Source: Marinobacterium_A aestuariivivens
GTDB lineage: Bacteria > Pseudomonadota > Gammaproteobacteria > Pseudomonadales > Balneatricaceae
Assembly (NCBI RefSeq): GCF_042661465.1
Contig: NZ_JBHSWE010000001.1
Location: 1,984,001-2,048,000 of the forward strand
Direction: 5' to 3'
Length of the DNA: 64,000 bases
In this document: positions 36,061-45,999 of the stretch, one piece after another
Layout: each line of letters begins with the position of its first letter
Numbering within the stretch: position 1 is the stretch's first letter
The notes under the pieces: model-generated
The model's database searches: none
What the model saw: only the letters and a program-made list of their open reading frames with translations
Told to the model about the DNA's origin: nothing
Translations under genes and position numbers: made by a program

Positions 36061-37671
36061 TTACTGCTGGGCAACGGCCTCCGAGGGGCTGTCGAGTACC
36101 GCCTGCAGATGGTGCCCGAGATCGGCATGGTGGATCAGGCCGGAAAGCGGGCGAATCGCTGCGTCCGGTCCCCAGGCGATGACATTGACCGGTGTATGGG
36201 TATGAGTGCCGGTTCCCCAGACAACATTCTGCGCCTCGGCCAGCTCGCGGCCGATCAGGTTGTGCTGGATCTCGTCGCCATAGACATAGAACGCCTGAAA
36301 GTCCCGCACTTTCGGAAGACGCGCCGCGGCCAGATAATCGTGATCCGGAGTCAGGTAGGGATTCTCGGTGGTTTCGAGTATCCGTTCGGCCTGCTGCTCG
36401 GTAACCGGAAACGCATTATCCGCGCTGATGACCCGGGCCAGGGAGGCCGCGTTGCGCTCGTCTTCCGGCAGCCCCGCATACTCGCTCATCATGTCCGGAA
36501 AGCTCTTCTGCTGGGCATAGATGGCGTCGAGCAACGAGGTGGCGCCGAAGTTGAAATTGGGCTGGTAGTCCTGCGAGGCGAACGCCGGGCCCGGCAGGGC
36601 TTTACCCTTGGGCAGGCCCGCGGCGGAATAGCTGAACCCGAACGAGCCGGTCTCGTGGTCGGCGGTGACGATCACCAGGGTGTCGTCGCGACCTTGGACC
36701 CAATCGTGAACGTAGCCGATCGCCTCGTCGAACTTGACCATCTCGTGCAGCATGGTGCCGACGTCGTTGTTATGGCCGGCCCAGTCGATTTGACCGCCCT
36801 CGACCATCAGAAAGAAACCGTCCTCGTCCTGGCTCAGCACCTTAAGTGCCTCAGCCGTCATCTCGGTCAGGGTCGGTTCCCGGCGGGCCTCGTCGTCGCG
36901 GCTGTGGCTGTAGCGGATACCGTCCATCATGCCGGAATAGGCGAAAAGACCCAACACCTTGCCGCCATCAACGGCCGCCAGCTGATCGCGATTGAACGCC
37001 AACTGATAGCCCTGGGCCTGCGCCTCTGCCAGCAGGTCGCGGCTGTCCTTGCGCTTGGACTTCAACGTCAGGCCCTCGCCGGTCAGCGCCTGCAACTGCC
37101 GATAGACTTCGCCCTTGTCGTTGATCTCCTTCGGTATCCAGTGGCGCAGGCCACCGGAGAGCATCACGTCCGGGCCGGTTTCCAGCATCTGCACGGCGAT
37201 CTCGTTTTCCAGCGAACGGTGCGGCTGGTGCGCGGCGAAGGCTGCCGGGGTCGCATGGGTGAGGCGGGTGTCCGACACCAGGCCGGTCGCCTTGCCCAGA
37301 CGCTTGGCCTTTTCCAGGACGGTTTCCTGCGGATACCCCTGATTGTCGACGCCGATCACTTCCGATACCGCAGCGCGGCCCAGCGCCAGCTGGGTGGCAG
37401 AGCAGGCGGAGTCGACCACCAGAGCGTCGTGCGGATAGGTCATCGAGATCCCGGCCATACCTTCGGTCGCCAGCTGATGGATCGCCGTATCACGCCCCTG
37501 ATAGATCGAATGCGGCGCCAGCCGGGCATAGCTTTCCAGCAGGCCCACCTGTTGCGGCCCCATGCCATCGCCGATCATCAGGATCACGTTCTTGACCGGC
37601 GCCGCCAGCACCGCGCCCGAAAACAGGCAACCGCAGACTGTCGCCAGGCCAAGAGAGTTGAGTCGTTTCAT
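36061..37671 (-). CDS. Alkaline phosphatase (PhoA superfamily)
   Basis: 536 residues. The signal peptide (LGLATVCGCLFSGAVLAAPV) exports the enzyme to the periplasm. NVILMIGDGMGPQQ carries a metal aspartate, DALVVDSACSATQLALGRAA the nucleophilic serine. FFLMVEGGQIDWAGHNND and VIVTADHETGSFGF carry the metal ligands, and a late GTGTHTHTPVNVIAWGP gives the last histidine. ATG 37671 follows AGAAGGAACTG. The inner region differs from the E. coli enzyme and lacks its usual short insertions, so the Vibrio-type branch is likely. I could not identify a clear Pho box. Confidence 0.9.
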   Translation of the reverse strand: MKRLNSLGLATVCGCLFSGAVLAAPVKNVILMIGDGMGPQQVGLLESYARLAPHSIYQGRDTAIHQLATEGMAGISMTYPHDALVVDSACSATQLALGRAAVSEVIGVDNQGYPQETVLEKAKRLGKATGLVSDTRLTHATPAAFAAHQPHRSLENEIAVQMLETGPDVMLSGGLRHWIPKEINDKGEVYRQLQALTGEGLTLKSKRKDSRDLLAEAQAQGYQLAFNRDQLAAVDGGKVLGLFAYSGMMDGIRYSHSRDDEARREPTLTEMTAEALKVLSQDEDGFFLMVEGGQIDWAGHNNDVGTMLHEMVKFDEAIGYVHDWVQGRDDTLVIVTADHETGSFGFSYSAAGLPKGKALPGPAFASQDYQPNFNFGATSLLDAIYAQQKSFPDMMSEYAGLPEDERNAASLARVISADNAFPVTEQQAERILETTENPYLTPDHDYLAAARLPKVRDFQAFYVYGDEIQHNLIGRELAEAQNVVWGTGTHTHTPVNVIAWGPDAAIRPLSGLIHHADLGHHLQAVLDSPSEAVAQQ

Positions 37672-37741
37672 AACAGTTCCTTCTTGTTGTTGTTGAAACA
37701 AAGCGGGATCCGCAGGGCTCCCAAGGGAAAAGCTTAAATCC

Positions 37742-37783
37742 GTATCGGCACTTGCCGTTCATCATGAACGGCCGTGCCGATAC
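37742..37783 (-). terminator. Nested hairpin downstream of choV
   Basis: Outer stem GTATCGGCAC / GTGCCGATAC, inner stem GCCGTTC / GAACGGC with loop ATCAT. It lies between the choV stop and phoA. The T-run is poor, so termination is likely but not certain. Confidence 0.6.
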
Positions 37784-37817
37784 TGCAGCATTGGAATTTC
37801 CGATGGTGCACCGCGAA

Positions 37818-39011
37818 TCAGGCGGCTGTGGCACCGAAATGCTTGCCCAGCAGGGCGTGGTAGAAGTCGCGGTCGCGCAACACCCCGACCAGGCTGTCGC
37901 GCTCCTTCAGCAGTACCGGCTGGCCGGTCTGATAGCGGATCTCCAGCGCCTCGCGCATCGAGATCTCGGGGCTGGCCACCACCAGGGTATCCTGATCGAG
38001 GCTCCTGACATCGGCGCCTTTCTGCCACTGCTGCACCTGCAGTGCCTGTTCCTGGCGGCCGGCACCGATCAATTGACCGGCTTCGTCCATGCGCAGCCAG
38101 GTGTGCTCCTGACGGTTCAGCACCACCAGCTCGTCCAGACGTTCCAGTTCCGCCATGCCGGTCATCAGCGAGCGCCCGCGCAGCACGTTGAGCGGGTTGG
38201 TGTGGGCAACGAAGTTCTTCACGTAGTCGTTGCAGGGGTTGAGCACGATGTCCTCGGGGCGGCCGTGCTGGATGATCCGCGCCGACTCCATGATGGCGAT
38301 ATGGGAACCGATCTTCAGCGCCTCGTCGAGGTCGTGGCTGACGAACAGAATGGTCTTGTTGAGCCTGCGCTGCAGCTCGATCAGTTCGTCCTGGAGCTGG
38401 TTGCGGATCAGCGGGTCCAGCGCGGAAAAAGGCTCGTCCATGAGCAGAATGTCGCTGTCCATTGCAAAGGCCCTAGCCAGGCCAACGCGCTGCTGCATAC
38501 CGCCGGACAGCTCGTGGGGCAGCTTGCTGCTCCACTCGGCCAATCCGACCATTTCCAGTTTCTCCATCGCCCGCTGCTGTCGCTCGGCCTTGCCCATACC
38601 CTGCATTTCCAGACCGAAAGCGACATTCTCGAGCACGCTGAGCCAGGGCATCAGCGCGAATTTCTGAAACACCATCGACACGCGCTTGCTGCGCATATGG
38701 CGAAGGGTTTTGGCATCACAACTGGCCATGTCGACCATGCGCTCGCCATCCTGCACCAGCAGCTCGCCGCGGCTGATGGGGTTGAGTCCGTTGACCGCGC
38801 GCAGCAGGCTGGATTTGCCGGAGCCCGACAATCCCATCAGCACGCAGATTTCGCCGCGCTGCACTTCCAGACTGGCACCGTGAACACCGACCACCTGGTT
38901 GGTGCTGTCGATGATCTCCTGCCGGGTCTTGCCCTGGTCCAGCAGCGCCAGGGCCTGGTGTGCTTTCCTGCCGAACACCACATCGAGGTTGCGAATACTG
39001 ACAGCCGCCAT
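37818..39011 (-). CDS. choV: Choline/betaine ABC transporter ATPase
   Basis: 397-residue ProV-type ATPase. Walker A is GLSGSGKSS (about residue 54), the signature LSGGMQQRVGLARAFAMD, Walker B ILLMDEPFSALDP and H-loop LFVSHDLDEALKIG. A C-terminal CBS-like regulatory region follows (VVASPEISMREALEIRYQTG). The extended N terminus (FGRKAHQALALLDQGKTRQE) is typical of choline-specific ChoV/CbcV. It is the last gene of choXWV, next to betIB. Confidence 0.92.
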   Translation of the reverse strand: MAAVSIRNLDVVFGRKAHQALALLDQGKTRQEIIDSTNQVVGVHGASLEVQRGEICVLMGLSGSGKSSLLRAVNGLNPISRGELLVQDGERMVDMASCDAKTLRHMRSKRVSMVFQKFALMPWLSVLENVAFGLEMQGMGKAERQQRAMEKLEMVGLAEWSSKLPHELSGGMQQRVGLARAFAMDSDILLMDEPFSALDPLIRNQLQDELIELQRRLNKTILFVSHDLDEALKIGSHIAIMESARIIQHGRPEDIVLNPCNDYVKNFVAHTNPLNVLRGRSLMTGMAELERLDELVVLNRQEHTWLRMDEAGQLIGAGRQEQALQVQQWQKGADVRSLDQDTLVVASPEISMREALEIRYQTGQPVLLKERDSLVGVLRDRDFYHALLGKHFGATAA

Positions 39012-39013
39012 GA

Positions 39014-39859
39014 TCAGGACTCCTCTTTGGCGCGGGGATTCTTGCAGATGCGGTCGAGGATGATGGCAACCAGCACGATGGCCAGGCCCGCCTCGAAGCC
39101 CTGCGAAATATTGACGGTATTGAGCGCCCGCACCACCGGCTTGCCGAGTCCGTCGGCACCGACCAGCGCCGCGATCACCACCATCGACAGCGACAGCATG
39201 ATGCACTGGGTGATGCCGGCCATGATGTTGGGCATCGCCGCCGGCAGTTCGACCTTGAACAGCAGCTTCATCGGCGTGGCGCCGAAGGCGCGGCCGGCCT
39301 CGAGCAGCTCTTCCGGTACCCGGCCAATGCCGAGACAGGTCAGGCGGATCGGCGCCGCGATGGCGAAGATGATGGTCGAGATCAGACCCGGGACGACACC
39401 GAGGCCGAACAGCACCAGCGTCGGAATCAGGTAGACAAAGGTGGGGATCGTCTGCATCAGGTCCAGTACCGGCCGCAGCAGGGTATAGACCCAGGGCTTG
39501 TGGGCCGCCAGGATGCCCACCGGAATGCCGATGAGTATCGAGATGAAGGTCGCGCTCAGCACCAGCACGAAGGTCTCGAGCATCTCCTGCCAGTAGCCGA
39601 GATTGAGGATCAGCAGCAGCGAGGCGACGACGAAGAGCACCAGCGGGATACTGCGGTGCAGCAGCCAGGCGATTGCCGCGGTCAACAGGATGGGGACCCA
39701 GACCGGGAACCACTGGAACAGTGAAACCAGGTTCAGGATCAGCCATTCCAGCGAAATGGCGACGGTATCGAAAAAGCCGGCGGCATTGAAGGTCAGCCAG
39801 TCGACGAACAGCTCCATCCAGTGGCCGAGGGGTATCTTGTGATCGGTTAACCAGTTCAT
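39014..39859 (-). CDS. choW: Choline/betaine ABC transporter permease
   Basis: 281 residues, six or seven helices. The ProW-type permease signature is FVLVLSATFISILIGIPVGI, and the EAA loop is ELLEAGRAFGATPMKLLFKV. A long N-terminal hydrophilic/amphipathic region (FNAAGFFDTVAISLEWLILN) is typical of the family. The stop lies two bases before the choV start, so the two are coupled. Confidence 0.92.
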   Translation of the reverse strand: MNWLTDHKIPLGHWMELFVDWLTFNAAGFFDTVAISLEWLILNLVSLFQWFPVWVPILLTAAIAWLLHRSIPLVLFVVASLLLILNLGYWQEMLETFVLVLSATFISILIGIPVGILAAHKPWVYTLLRPVLDLMQTIPTFVYLIPTLVLFGLGVVPGLISTIIFAIAAPIRLTCLGIGRVPEELLEAGRAFGATPMKLLFKVELPAAMPNIMAGITQCIMLSLSMVVIAALVGADGLGKPVVRALNTVNISQGFEAGLAIVLVAIILDRICKNPRAKEES

Positions 39860-39943
39860 AGCGCGGTTTCCTCAGGGCGAACGAATCCAGGCGCCATGCC
39901 CGGGGGCATGGCGACGGGTTTTCTGACAGTCATCGGAAAGCGA

Positions 39944-40897
39944 TCAGAGCTCGAGATGAGTCCTGAGTGCCGCCAGACCCGGCTGGCCATCGCGGGTCAT
40001 GACACCCTCGAGCCAGGCGTCTAGCACCTGCGGATTGCGCTGCAGCCAGCTGCGGGCCGCATCGCGCGGCTTCTGGCCGTCATCGAGAATGGCCCCCATG
40101 ATCTCGTTCTCCATCTGCAGCGAGAACGCGAGGTTGGTCAGCAGCTTGCCGACGTTCGGGCACTCGGTAGTGTAGCCCTTGCGCACATTGGTATAGACGG
40201 TGGCGCCGCCGAAATCGGGGCCGAACCAGTCGTCGCCGCCGCTGAGGTATTCGATCTCGAAATTGGAGTTCATCGGGTGCGGCGCCCAGCCGAGGAAGAC
40301 GATCCACTGGTCGCGCCGCACGGCGCGGCTGAGCTGGGAGATCATGCCCGCTTCGGACGACTCCACCAGCCGGAACCCCTCGAGGCCGAAGGCGTTGTCG
40401 TCGATCATCTTCTGGATCAGGCGGTTGCCGTCGTTGCCCGGCTCGATGCCGTAAATGGTGTCCTTGAACTTGTCGCGGTATTTGGCCAGATCCGCAAAGC
40501 TCTTCACACCGCCGTCATAGGCCGCTTTCGACACCGCCAGGGTATATTTGGCACCCTCGAGGTTGGCGCGCAGGGTCTCCACCGTACCGGCCTCGCGATA
40601 TTTGGCGATATCGCCTTCCATCGTCGGCATCCAGTTGCCGAGGAATACATCCAGATCGTTGGCCGCCAGCGAGGTGTAGGTCACCGGTACCGACAGCAGA
40701 TCCGTACGGCTCTTGTAGCCGAGTCCCTCGACGATCTCCGAGGCGACCGCGGTGGTCGAGGTGATATCGGTCCAGCCGACATCGGCGAAGCGCACGGTCT
40801 CACAGCTGTCGGCCAGGGCCGTGGTGCTGATACCCGCCGCGATTGCAGTGCTGAAAAGGGCGTTGCGAAGTTTCTTCAGGGAGGTGTTCATAGTCAT
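39944..40897 (-). CDS. choX: Choline/betaine-binding periplasmic protein
   Basis: 317 residues, OpuAC-type. Signal peptide NALFSTAIAAGISTTALA, then SCETVRFADVGWTDITSTTA, with the aromatic cage residues that hold the quaternary ammonium (WTD, FLGNWMPTM, WIVFLGWAPHPM, DDWFGPDF). Pairs with the adjacent ChoW and ChoV. A methionine two codons in is an alternative start. Together with betI and betB it indicates choline uptake for glycine betaine synthesis. Confidence 0.92.
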   Translation of the reverse strand: MTMNTSLKKLRNALFSTAIAAGISTTALADSCETVRFADVGWTDITSTTAVASEIVEGLGYKSRTDLLSVPVTYTSLAANDLDVFLGNWMPTMEGDIAKYREAGTVETLRANLEGAKYTLAVSKAAYDGGVKSFADLAKYRDKFKDTIYGIEPGNDGNRLIQKMIDDNAFGLEGFRLVESSEAGMISQLSRAVRRDQWIVFLGWAPHPMNSNFEIEYLSGGDDWFGPDFGGATVYTNVRKGYTTECPNVGKLLTNLAFSLQMENEIMGAILDDGQKPRDAARSWLQRNPQVLDAWLEGVMTRDGQPGLAALRTHLEL

Positions 40898-41030
40898 TCC
40901 TGTTGCTGTTGTTATGGGCCTGTACCTCCAGGGCAGCCCGGCAAAGGGTCTTTCGACCTGCGTCCGGGCTGGCGTGGAGCCACAGTTGCGCAGGCTTGCG
41001 CCTGCGCACCGTTAAGGCTGTGTTGAAAAA

Positions 41031-42487
41031 TCAATAAGGACTTTCGAGTTCTCCAAGTTCTACGAAGACGCTCTTGGTCTGGGTGTAGTGATAGAGGCTC
41101 TCGATGCCGTTTTCGCGGCCGATGCCGGACTCCTTGTAACCGCCGACCGGCATTTCGGCCGGCGAAGCCCCCAGGTATTGATCCAGCAGATGCCGGCCTG
41201 CAGCTGCGCGATCACGCGGTGGGCGCGTCCGATATCACGGGTGAATACACCGGCGGCCAGGCCGACGCGGGTATCGTTGGCGCGGCGGATCACCTCGTCC
41301 TCGTCGCTGAAACGCAGCACCGACATCACCGGCCCGAAGATCTCGTCGCGCACGTTGGGCATATCGTCCGAGCAGTCGGCGAAGACGGTCGGTTCGACGA
41401 AGCAGCCGTTGTCGAGGCCTTCGCCGGTGGCGCGACGGCCGCCGCAGAGCAGACGGGCACCGGCCTGCCGTGCCGCTTCGATATAACCAAGCACCTTGTC
41501 GAGGTGCTTTTCGGAGATCAGCGCGCCGATCTGGGTCTCGGGATCCAGCGGATCGCCGATGCGCAGCGCGCGGGTGCGTGCTTCCAGCTCCTCGAGGAAG
41601 GCATCGTAGATCTCGTCATGAACGAAGACCCGGGTGCCGTGGGTGCAGACCTCGCCCTGGGTATAGAAGTTGGCCAGCAGGGCGCCGGAGACGGCGGTCT
41701 CGACCTTCGTGTCCGGGAACACGATCATCGGCGACTTGCCGCCCAGTTCCATGGTGACCGACTTGAGGGTACCGGCCGCCGCCGCCATGACGCGCTTGCC
41801 GGTACCGCATTCACCGGTGAATGAGACCTTGGCGATCTCGGGGTGATTGGTCAGCAGGGCACCGGTACGGCCATCGCCCTGGACGACGTTGAAGACGCCG
41901 TCCGGCACGCCGGCTTCGCTGAAGATTTCGGCCAGCTTCATCGCCGTCAGCGGCGTCTCCTCGGACGGCTTGAAGATCATCGCATTGCCCGCGGCCAGCG
42001 CTGGCGCGGCCTTCCAGCAGGCGATCTGGATCGGGTAGTTCCAGGCGCCGATGCCGGCGCAGATACCCAGCGGCTCGCGACGGGTATAGAAGAAGTTGCC
42101 GTTGCCCAGGTCCTGGTAATCGCCCTGAATCTTGCCGGCCAGGCCCGCGTAATACTCGATGACGTCGGCGCCGGTGTGGATATCCACGGCCAGCGCTTCC
42201 TGCAGCGGTTTGCCGGTATCCAGCACCTCGAGCCGCGCCAGCTCCTCGTTGCGCTCGCGCAGCAACTCGACGGCGCGCAGCAGGATGCGACTGCGCTCGG
42301 TCCCGGTCATCGCCGACCAGCGGGCAAAACCCTCTTTGGCGGAGGCGATCGCAGCTTCCACATCGGCCTCGGCGGCCTGCTGTACCTGCGCCAGCACCTC
42401 GCCGGTCGCCGGGTTGCGGGTCTCGAAGGTCTCGCCGCTCGCCGCGTCCCGGCAACGGCCATGAATGTATTGAGTAATGATGTTCAT
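41031..42487 (-). CDS. betB: Betaine aldehyde dehydrogenase, frame-broken near the C terminus
   Basis: Oxidises betaine aldehyde to glycine betaine with NAD(P). Restored length is 485 residues. The start MNIITQYIHGRCRDAASGET is family-typical. NAD-binding is AGIGAWNYPIQIACWKAAPA, the general base glutamate lies in VTMELGGKSPMIVFPD and the catalytic cysteine in TQGEVCTHGTRVFV. One G is missing at about 41174 (GGGGG). With it the protein ends NGIESLYHYTQTKSVFVELG...SPY at 41031. The start overlaps the betI stop. Confidence 0.94.
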
Positions 42488-43113
42488 GATGTCTGTGCAG
42501 TCCTGGTTGGGAGTCGCGACTCGGTGAATTCAGACGGCAGTTGCCGCTCCAGATAGTCGGTGATGATGCGCTGGGCCAGATTGCTGTTGATACCGTCCGG
42601 CGTCAGGGCTCCGCGCAGCCAGATGCCGTCGATCAGGGCCGCGATGCCCTGGGCGACGAACTGCGCCCGCTGCGGCTCCATCACCCGTTTAAGCTCGAGA
42701 CGCAGGTGCGAGAGCAGCCGCTGCTCGTTGACCCGCTGCAGCCGGAACAGCGCCTCGTGGTGCATCGCCTGGGACCAGAACGCCAGCCAGGTCTTGACCA
42801 CCTTGCGATCGAGCTGGCGGGGGTCGAAGTTGCCGCCGACGATCGCCTTGATCCGGGCCTTTACATCATCGGGATCGGTCTCGGCGAGGCGCTCGCGCAC
42901 ACCCTCGGACAACTGCTTGAGCACCGAACGCATCGTTGCCTCGAGCAGCCCGTCCTTGCCGCCGAAATAGTGATTGATGATTGCCGGCGAAACCCCCGCA
43001 TAGCGACTGATGATCGCCACGCTGGCCTTCTGCAGACCCTGCGAGTCGATCGCCTCCATGGTGGCGCGTATCAACTGCGGTTTTCTGATTTCCGGCATCC
43101 CGACTTTGGGCAT
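42484..43113 (-). CDS. betI: BetI, TetR-family repressor of betaine synthesis
   Basis: 209 residues. The N-terminal HTH (MPKVGMPEIRKPQLIRATME, ASVAIISRYAGVSPAIINHY, FGGKDGLLEATMRSV) is typical BetI, and the C domain binds choline. The gene heads betI-betB-choX-choW-choV, overlaps betB by four bases, and probably represses the operon from the operator just upstream. Confidence 0.94.
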   Translation of the reverse strand: MPKVGMPEIRKPQLIRATMEAIDSQGLQKASVAIISRYAGVSPAIINHYFGGKDGLLEATMRSVLKQLSEGVRERLAETDPDDVKARIKAIVGGNFDPRQLDRKVVKTWLAFWSQAMHHEALFRLQRVNEQRLLSHLRLELKRVMEPQRAQFVAQGIAALIDGIWLRGALTPDGINSNLAQRIITDYLERQLPSEFTESRLPTRTAQTS

Positions 43114-43136
43114 GGGAAACCTGCCTCTCTTTTTTA

Positions 43137-43154
43137 ATTAAACGACCATTTAAT
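43137..43154 (-). promoter_or_regulatory. Candidate BetI operator
   Basis: ATTAAA-CGACCA-TTTAAT, an 18-bp inverted repeat 24 bp upstream of the betI start in an A+T-rich stretch. Its symmetry and place fit a TetR-family operator. Confidence 0.55.
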
Positions 43155-43280
43155 AACAGCCTGACGTTTTCGCACCGCACTGTCAACCCGGGATCGGGCG
43201 ATGTGCGCAAACAGACAGGAAAAATCACGAAAATCGACAAAATTGTCGGTCATGAATATGAAGGCGTCGTTTATTGGCAT

Positions 43281-43351
43281 GCGTGAGGCATGAGGCATGA
43301 GGCATGAGGCCACGGTAGGATGAATGGAGCGGCGCAGCCGCGCAACCCATC
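43281..43351. repeat. 7-bp tandem repeat followed by a dispersed GTAGGATG repeat
   Basis: TGAGGCA occurs four times in a row from about 43283. Directly after it (43315-43351) is a GTAGGATGAATGGAGCGGCG...AACCCATC copy, same family as the inverted element at 14858-15110. Confidence 0.8.
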
Positions 43352-43358
43352 AGCGCAA

Positions 43359-43959
43359 TCAGCGCCCGTCGCGCCGCCAGACGATCAGCTGGTTGTTCGC
43401 CGGCATCGCAAAGTCGTGCTCGAGAACCAGCCCCTCGGCAGCCGCCAGAGTGTCGACGGCCTCGAAATCGCGGATGCCGCTGCGGGGATCACGACAGCGA
43501 AGCCAGCGGTCGAATTCGCCGTTGCTGTCGCTGGTATAGTGACCGCCATAGCGGAAGGGACCGTAGATGCACAGCAGGCCACCCCGCTGCAGTACCCGAC
43601 CGACACCGCTGATCAGCGCCTCGACTTCCGTCCAGCCGACGATATGCAGGGTATTGGCGGTAAAGACAGCATCATAGGGCGCTCCGGGCCAGTGCGGCGC
43701 CGCCACGTCCAGCACGCGGGGGCAGTATATTGTCGCCGCCATGACGCTGCAGGTTGGCCGCCAGGGATTCGAGGTGGACATCCAGTTCGGTCGGCTGCCA
43801 CGACAGATGCGGCAGCGAGGAGGCAAAGTGGGCCGCGTGCTGGCCCGAACCGCTGCCGATCTCCAGCAGCCGGCGGCTTTGCGCCAGCAGCGGGGCCAGC
43901 CGGGCGAGTATCGGGGCCTGATTTCGGGCGCAGGCCTCACTGTAGGTCAACCAGGTCAA
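43359..43959 (-). CDS. DUF938-family SAM-dependent methyltransferase, frame-broken
   Basis: Restored length is 199 residues. The SAM-binding motif is LLEIGSGSGQHAAHFAS, preceded by EACARNQAPILARLAPLLAQ. Family-typical segments PYDAVFTANTLHIVGWTEVE and GPFRYGGHYTSDSNGEFDRW follow. The frame breaks in CCCCC near 43716-43720. Here removing one C, not adding one, restores DNILPRVLDVAAPHW. Substrate unknown. Confidence 0.88.
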
Positions 43960-43973
43960 GGCAGCTCTCCACT

Positions 43974-44239
43974 AGTGTACTGTTTCACCCTTAAAGGCAC
44001 TTATAGCGAGTCGCCAAGGAGCTGGCCGCAAGGCGCATTTTTGAAGGCATAGTGGACCTATGTCGAGAAAATGCAACACCGCGGACAGCCCCTTGGCGGC
44101 TCGCCCGGAGGAGACCGCCAATTCGCGCCCCGCGGCGTTGCCGTTCTTGGCAAGAGCGCCACTATTCCCAGCGAACGGCGCCTTGCTGGACACGAATTGG
44201 CGGGCTCTATAAGTATCTATTAGGGTGAAACAGTACACT
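43974..44239. mobile_element. Non-coding MITE-like element, 266 bp
   Basis: Terminal inverted repeats AGTGTACTGTTTCACCCT (43974) and the exact complement ending at 44239, 18 bp each. It has no transposase or open frame of note. The flanking TA...TA reading would fit a TA target duplication if the repeat starts one base in. It lies in the spacer between two genes and breaks neither. Confidence 0.85.
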
Positions 44240-44276
44240 ACGGGGCTTCCATTCTCCCCAGCGCAAAAGGGAGCTG

Positions 44277-45805
44277 TCAACCGACCGCCGCGCTGACGTC
44301 GATGCCGCCGCCCTTGGTCTGCTTGTGCAGGTACATCTGACGATCGGCCAGCCCCAGCAGCCCCTCGGCATCGTCGGCATCGTCCGGGAAGACCGCAAGG
44401 CCTATGCTGCCGCCCTGCGTCAGCGCGATATCGCCAACCCGGAAGGGCGTATCGAACAGCAGCTCGAGCTTTTCCCGCACCTTGTTGAGCTGGTGCTCGC
44501 CGTCCAGCACCGGGATCAGGACCACGAACTCGTCACCATGGATACGGGCCACGGTATCTTCGCCGCGCATCGATTCGCGCAGGCGGACACCGATCTGGAT
44601 CAGCAGCTGATCGCCGACATCATGGCCCCAGCGATCGTTGACCTGCTTGAAATCGTCGAGATCGAGGAAAAGACCGCCACCCGGCTCGAGGTGCGCTGTG
44701 CCGAACGGATCGCCTGTTCGAGCCGGTCGAGCAGCAGATTGGTGTTGGGCAGGCCGGTCAGATGATCGAAGTGAGCCTTGTCATAGAGGCTTTTCTGCTG
44801 CTCGAGCAGGCGGAAGCGGGCGCGCAGGATCCGCAGGACCACCCAGCCGCCCTGCAGCATCAGCAGAACACCGCCCCCGAGCAGCCCGGCCAGCAGCCAG
44901 ATATCCAGTGCCTGCCAGGGTGGCTGATAGCTCAGCTCGAGCCGTAGCGGCTGCATCAGACCGGTGTAGCTGTGGCTGTAGCGGAACGGTCTGATCGGCA
45001 GCGACCGGCTCAAATCCGGCTGCAGCCTGGCCAGCAACCCGCGCTCGCCGAGATCCCCGTCCGGATGGATCAGCTGCACGTCCAGACCCGGAAGGTCCTG
45101 GGCCCAGCCGGGCAGCAATGCATCGGCGCGGATCACGAGCAGCGCATAACGGGAATACCCCTGGCCGGCCACCGCGTCCTCATCGTCGAGCGGCGTAACG
45201 GCATGGTAAAGCAGATAGCCGCGGCTGTTGCCCAGTATTATCGGGCGCGAGATGCCATCCGGCCTGACCGCGCCGCTGATCAGCCCGCTCAGTACCGACG
45301 TTTCCTGGGCCAGGTCCATGCCCAGCAGAGCCCGCGCCTCGGGCAATTCCGGCTCCAGCAGCACCACCGGGTAATAGTCGTCCGGCTGCGCGCCGGCATC
45401 CGCCGGGCGCAGCGGATGGATATCGAAACCGCGCGACTCCCCTGCCCGCATCTTCGCCTCGAAGCCCTCGCGCTCCACAGCGGGTACGCGACTGGCAATG
45501 GCAAGCATGTAAAGGTCGGAATGATGCTGATGAATCAGGTTTGCGAACGCACGCGCCCGTGCAAGATCGAGCTCGGACTGGGTGGAAAGGTAATGGGCGA
45601 AGCTTTCCAGCGCCATCTGACGTGACCGGAGCTGGCTGTCGACTTGATGGGTGAGATCGCCGGCGAGGGTTTCGAAACGGGTTTCGAGGCGGCGATATTC
45701 CAGGCTGAGTGCGCTGCCGATAAACAGGAGCACGGCAAACACCCAGACGACCAGATTGCTGATCAGGTGGGCTCGCGGCATCAGGTCAACGGGTGAGCGC
45801 TCCAT
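44277..45805 (-). CDS. CHASE-sensor diguanylate cyclase-like protein, frame-broken
   Basis: Restored length is 509 residues. A first membrane helix (LISNLVVWVFAVLLFIGSAL), a periplasmic CHASE domain (FETLAGDLTHQVDSQLRSRQ, YYPVVLLEPELPEARALLGM), a second helix (WLLAGLLGGGVLLMLQGGWV) and a GGDEF domain are seen. The active-site motif reads ARIHGDEFVVL, so the first glycine of GGDEF is histidine. One T is missing near 44666-44669; restoring it reads VFFLDLDDFKQVNDRWGHDV. Confidence 0.9.
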
Positions 45806-45912
45806 GCTGTTATCCCGGCACTGTTGATTCGAACTTGAATGATGTCTCCGAAAAGCGGCCGAATCAAGAAAAACCGGTAACGGCGACGTCGCTTAACCGC
45901 CGCCTGAAAGCA

Positions 45913-45948
45913 CGAAACCGGTAACGGGAAGGCCCGCTACCGGTTTCG
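45913..45948 (-). terminator. Hairpin downstream of ilvC
   Basis: CGAAACCGGTA / TACCGGTTTCG with a GC-rich internal pair. It is about 50 bp beyond the ilvC stop. Only a short T-rich tail follows on the minus strand. Confidence 0.65.
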
Positions 45949-45999
45949 TCAGCACCGGACCTGATCCAGGCCCGGCGGCATGCCGATCGATCAGAGAAC

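Noticed and set aside
35932..37737. Long plus-strand frame of 601 codons opposite the alkaline phosphatase gene
   Set aside because: Shadow of phoA; conserved motifs are all on the minus strand.
42541..43137. Plus-strand frame opposite betI
   Set aside because: Complete, well-supported betI lies on the minus strand in the expected place.
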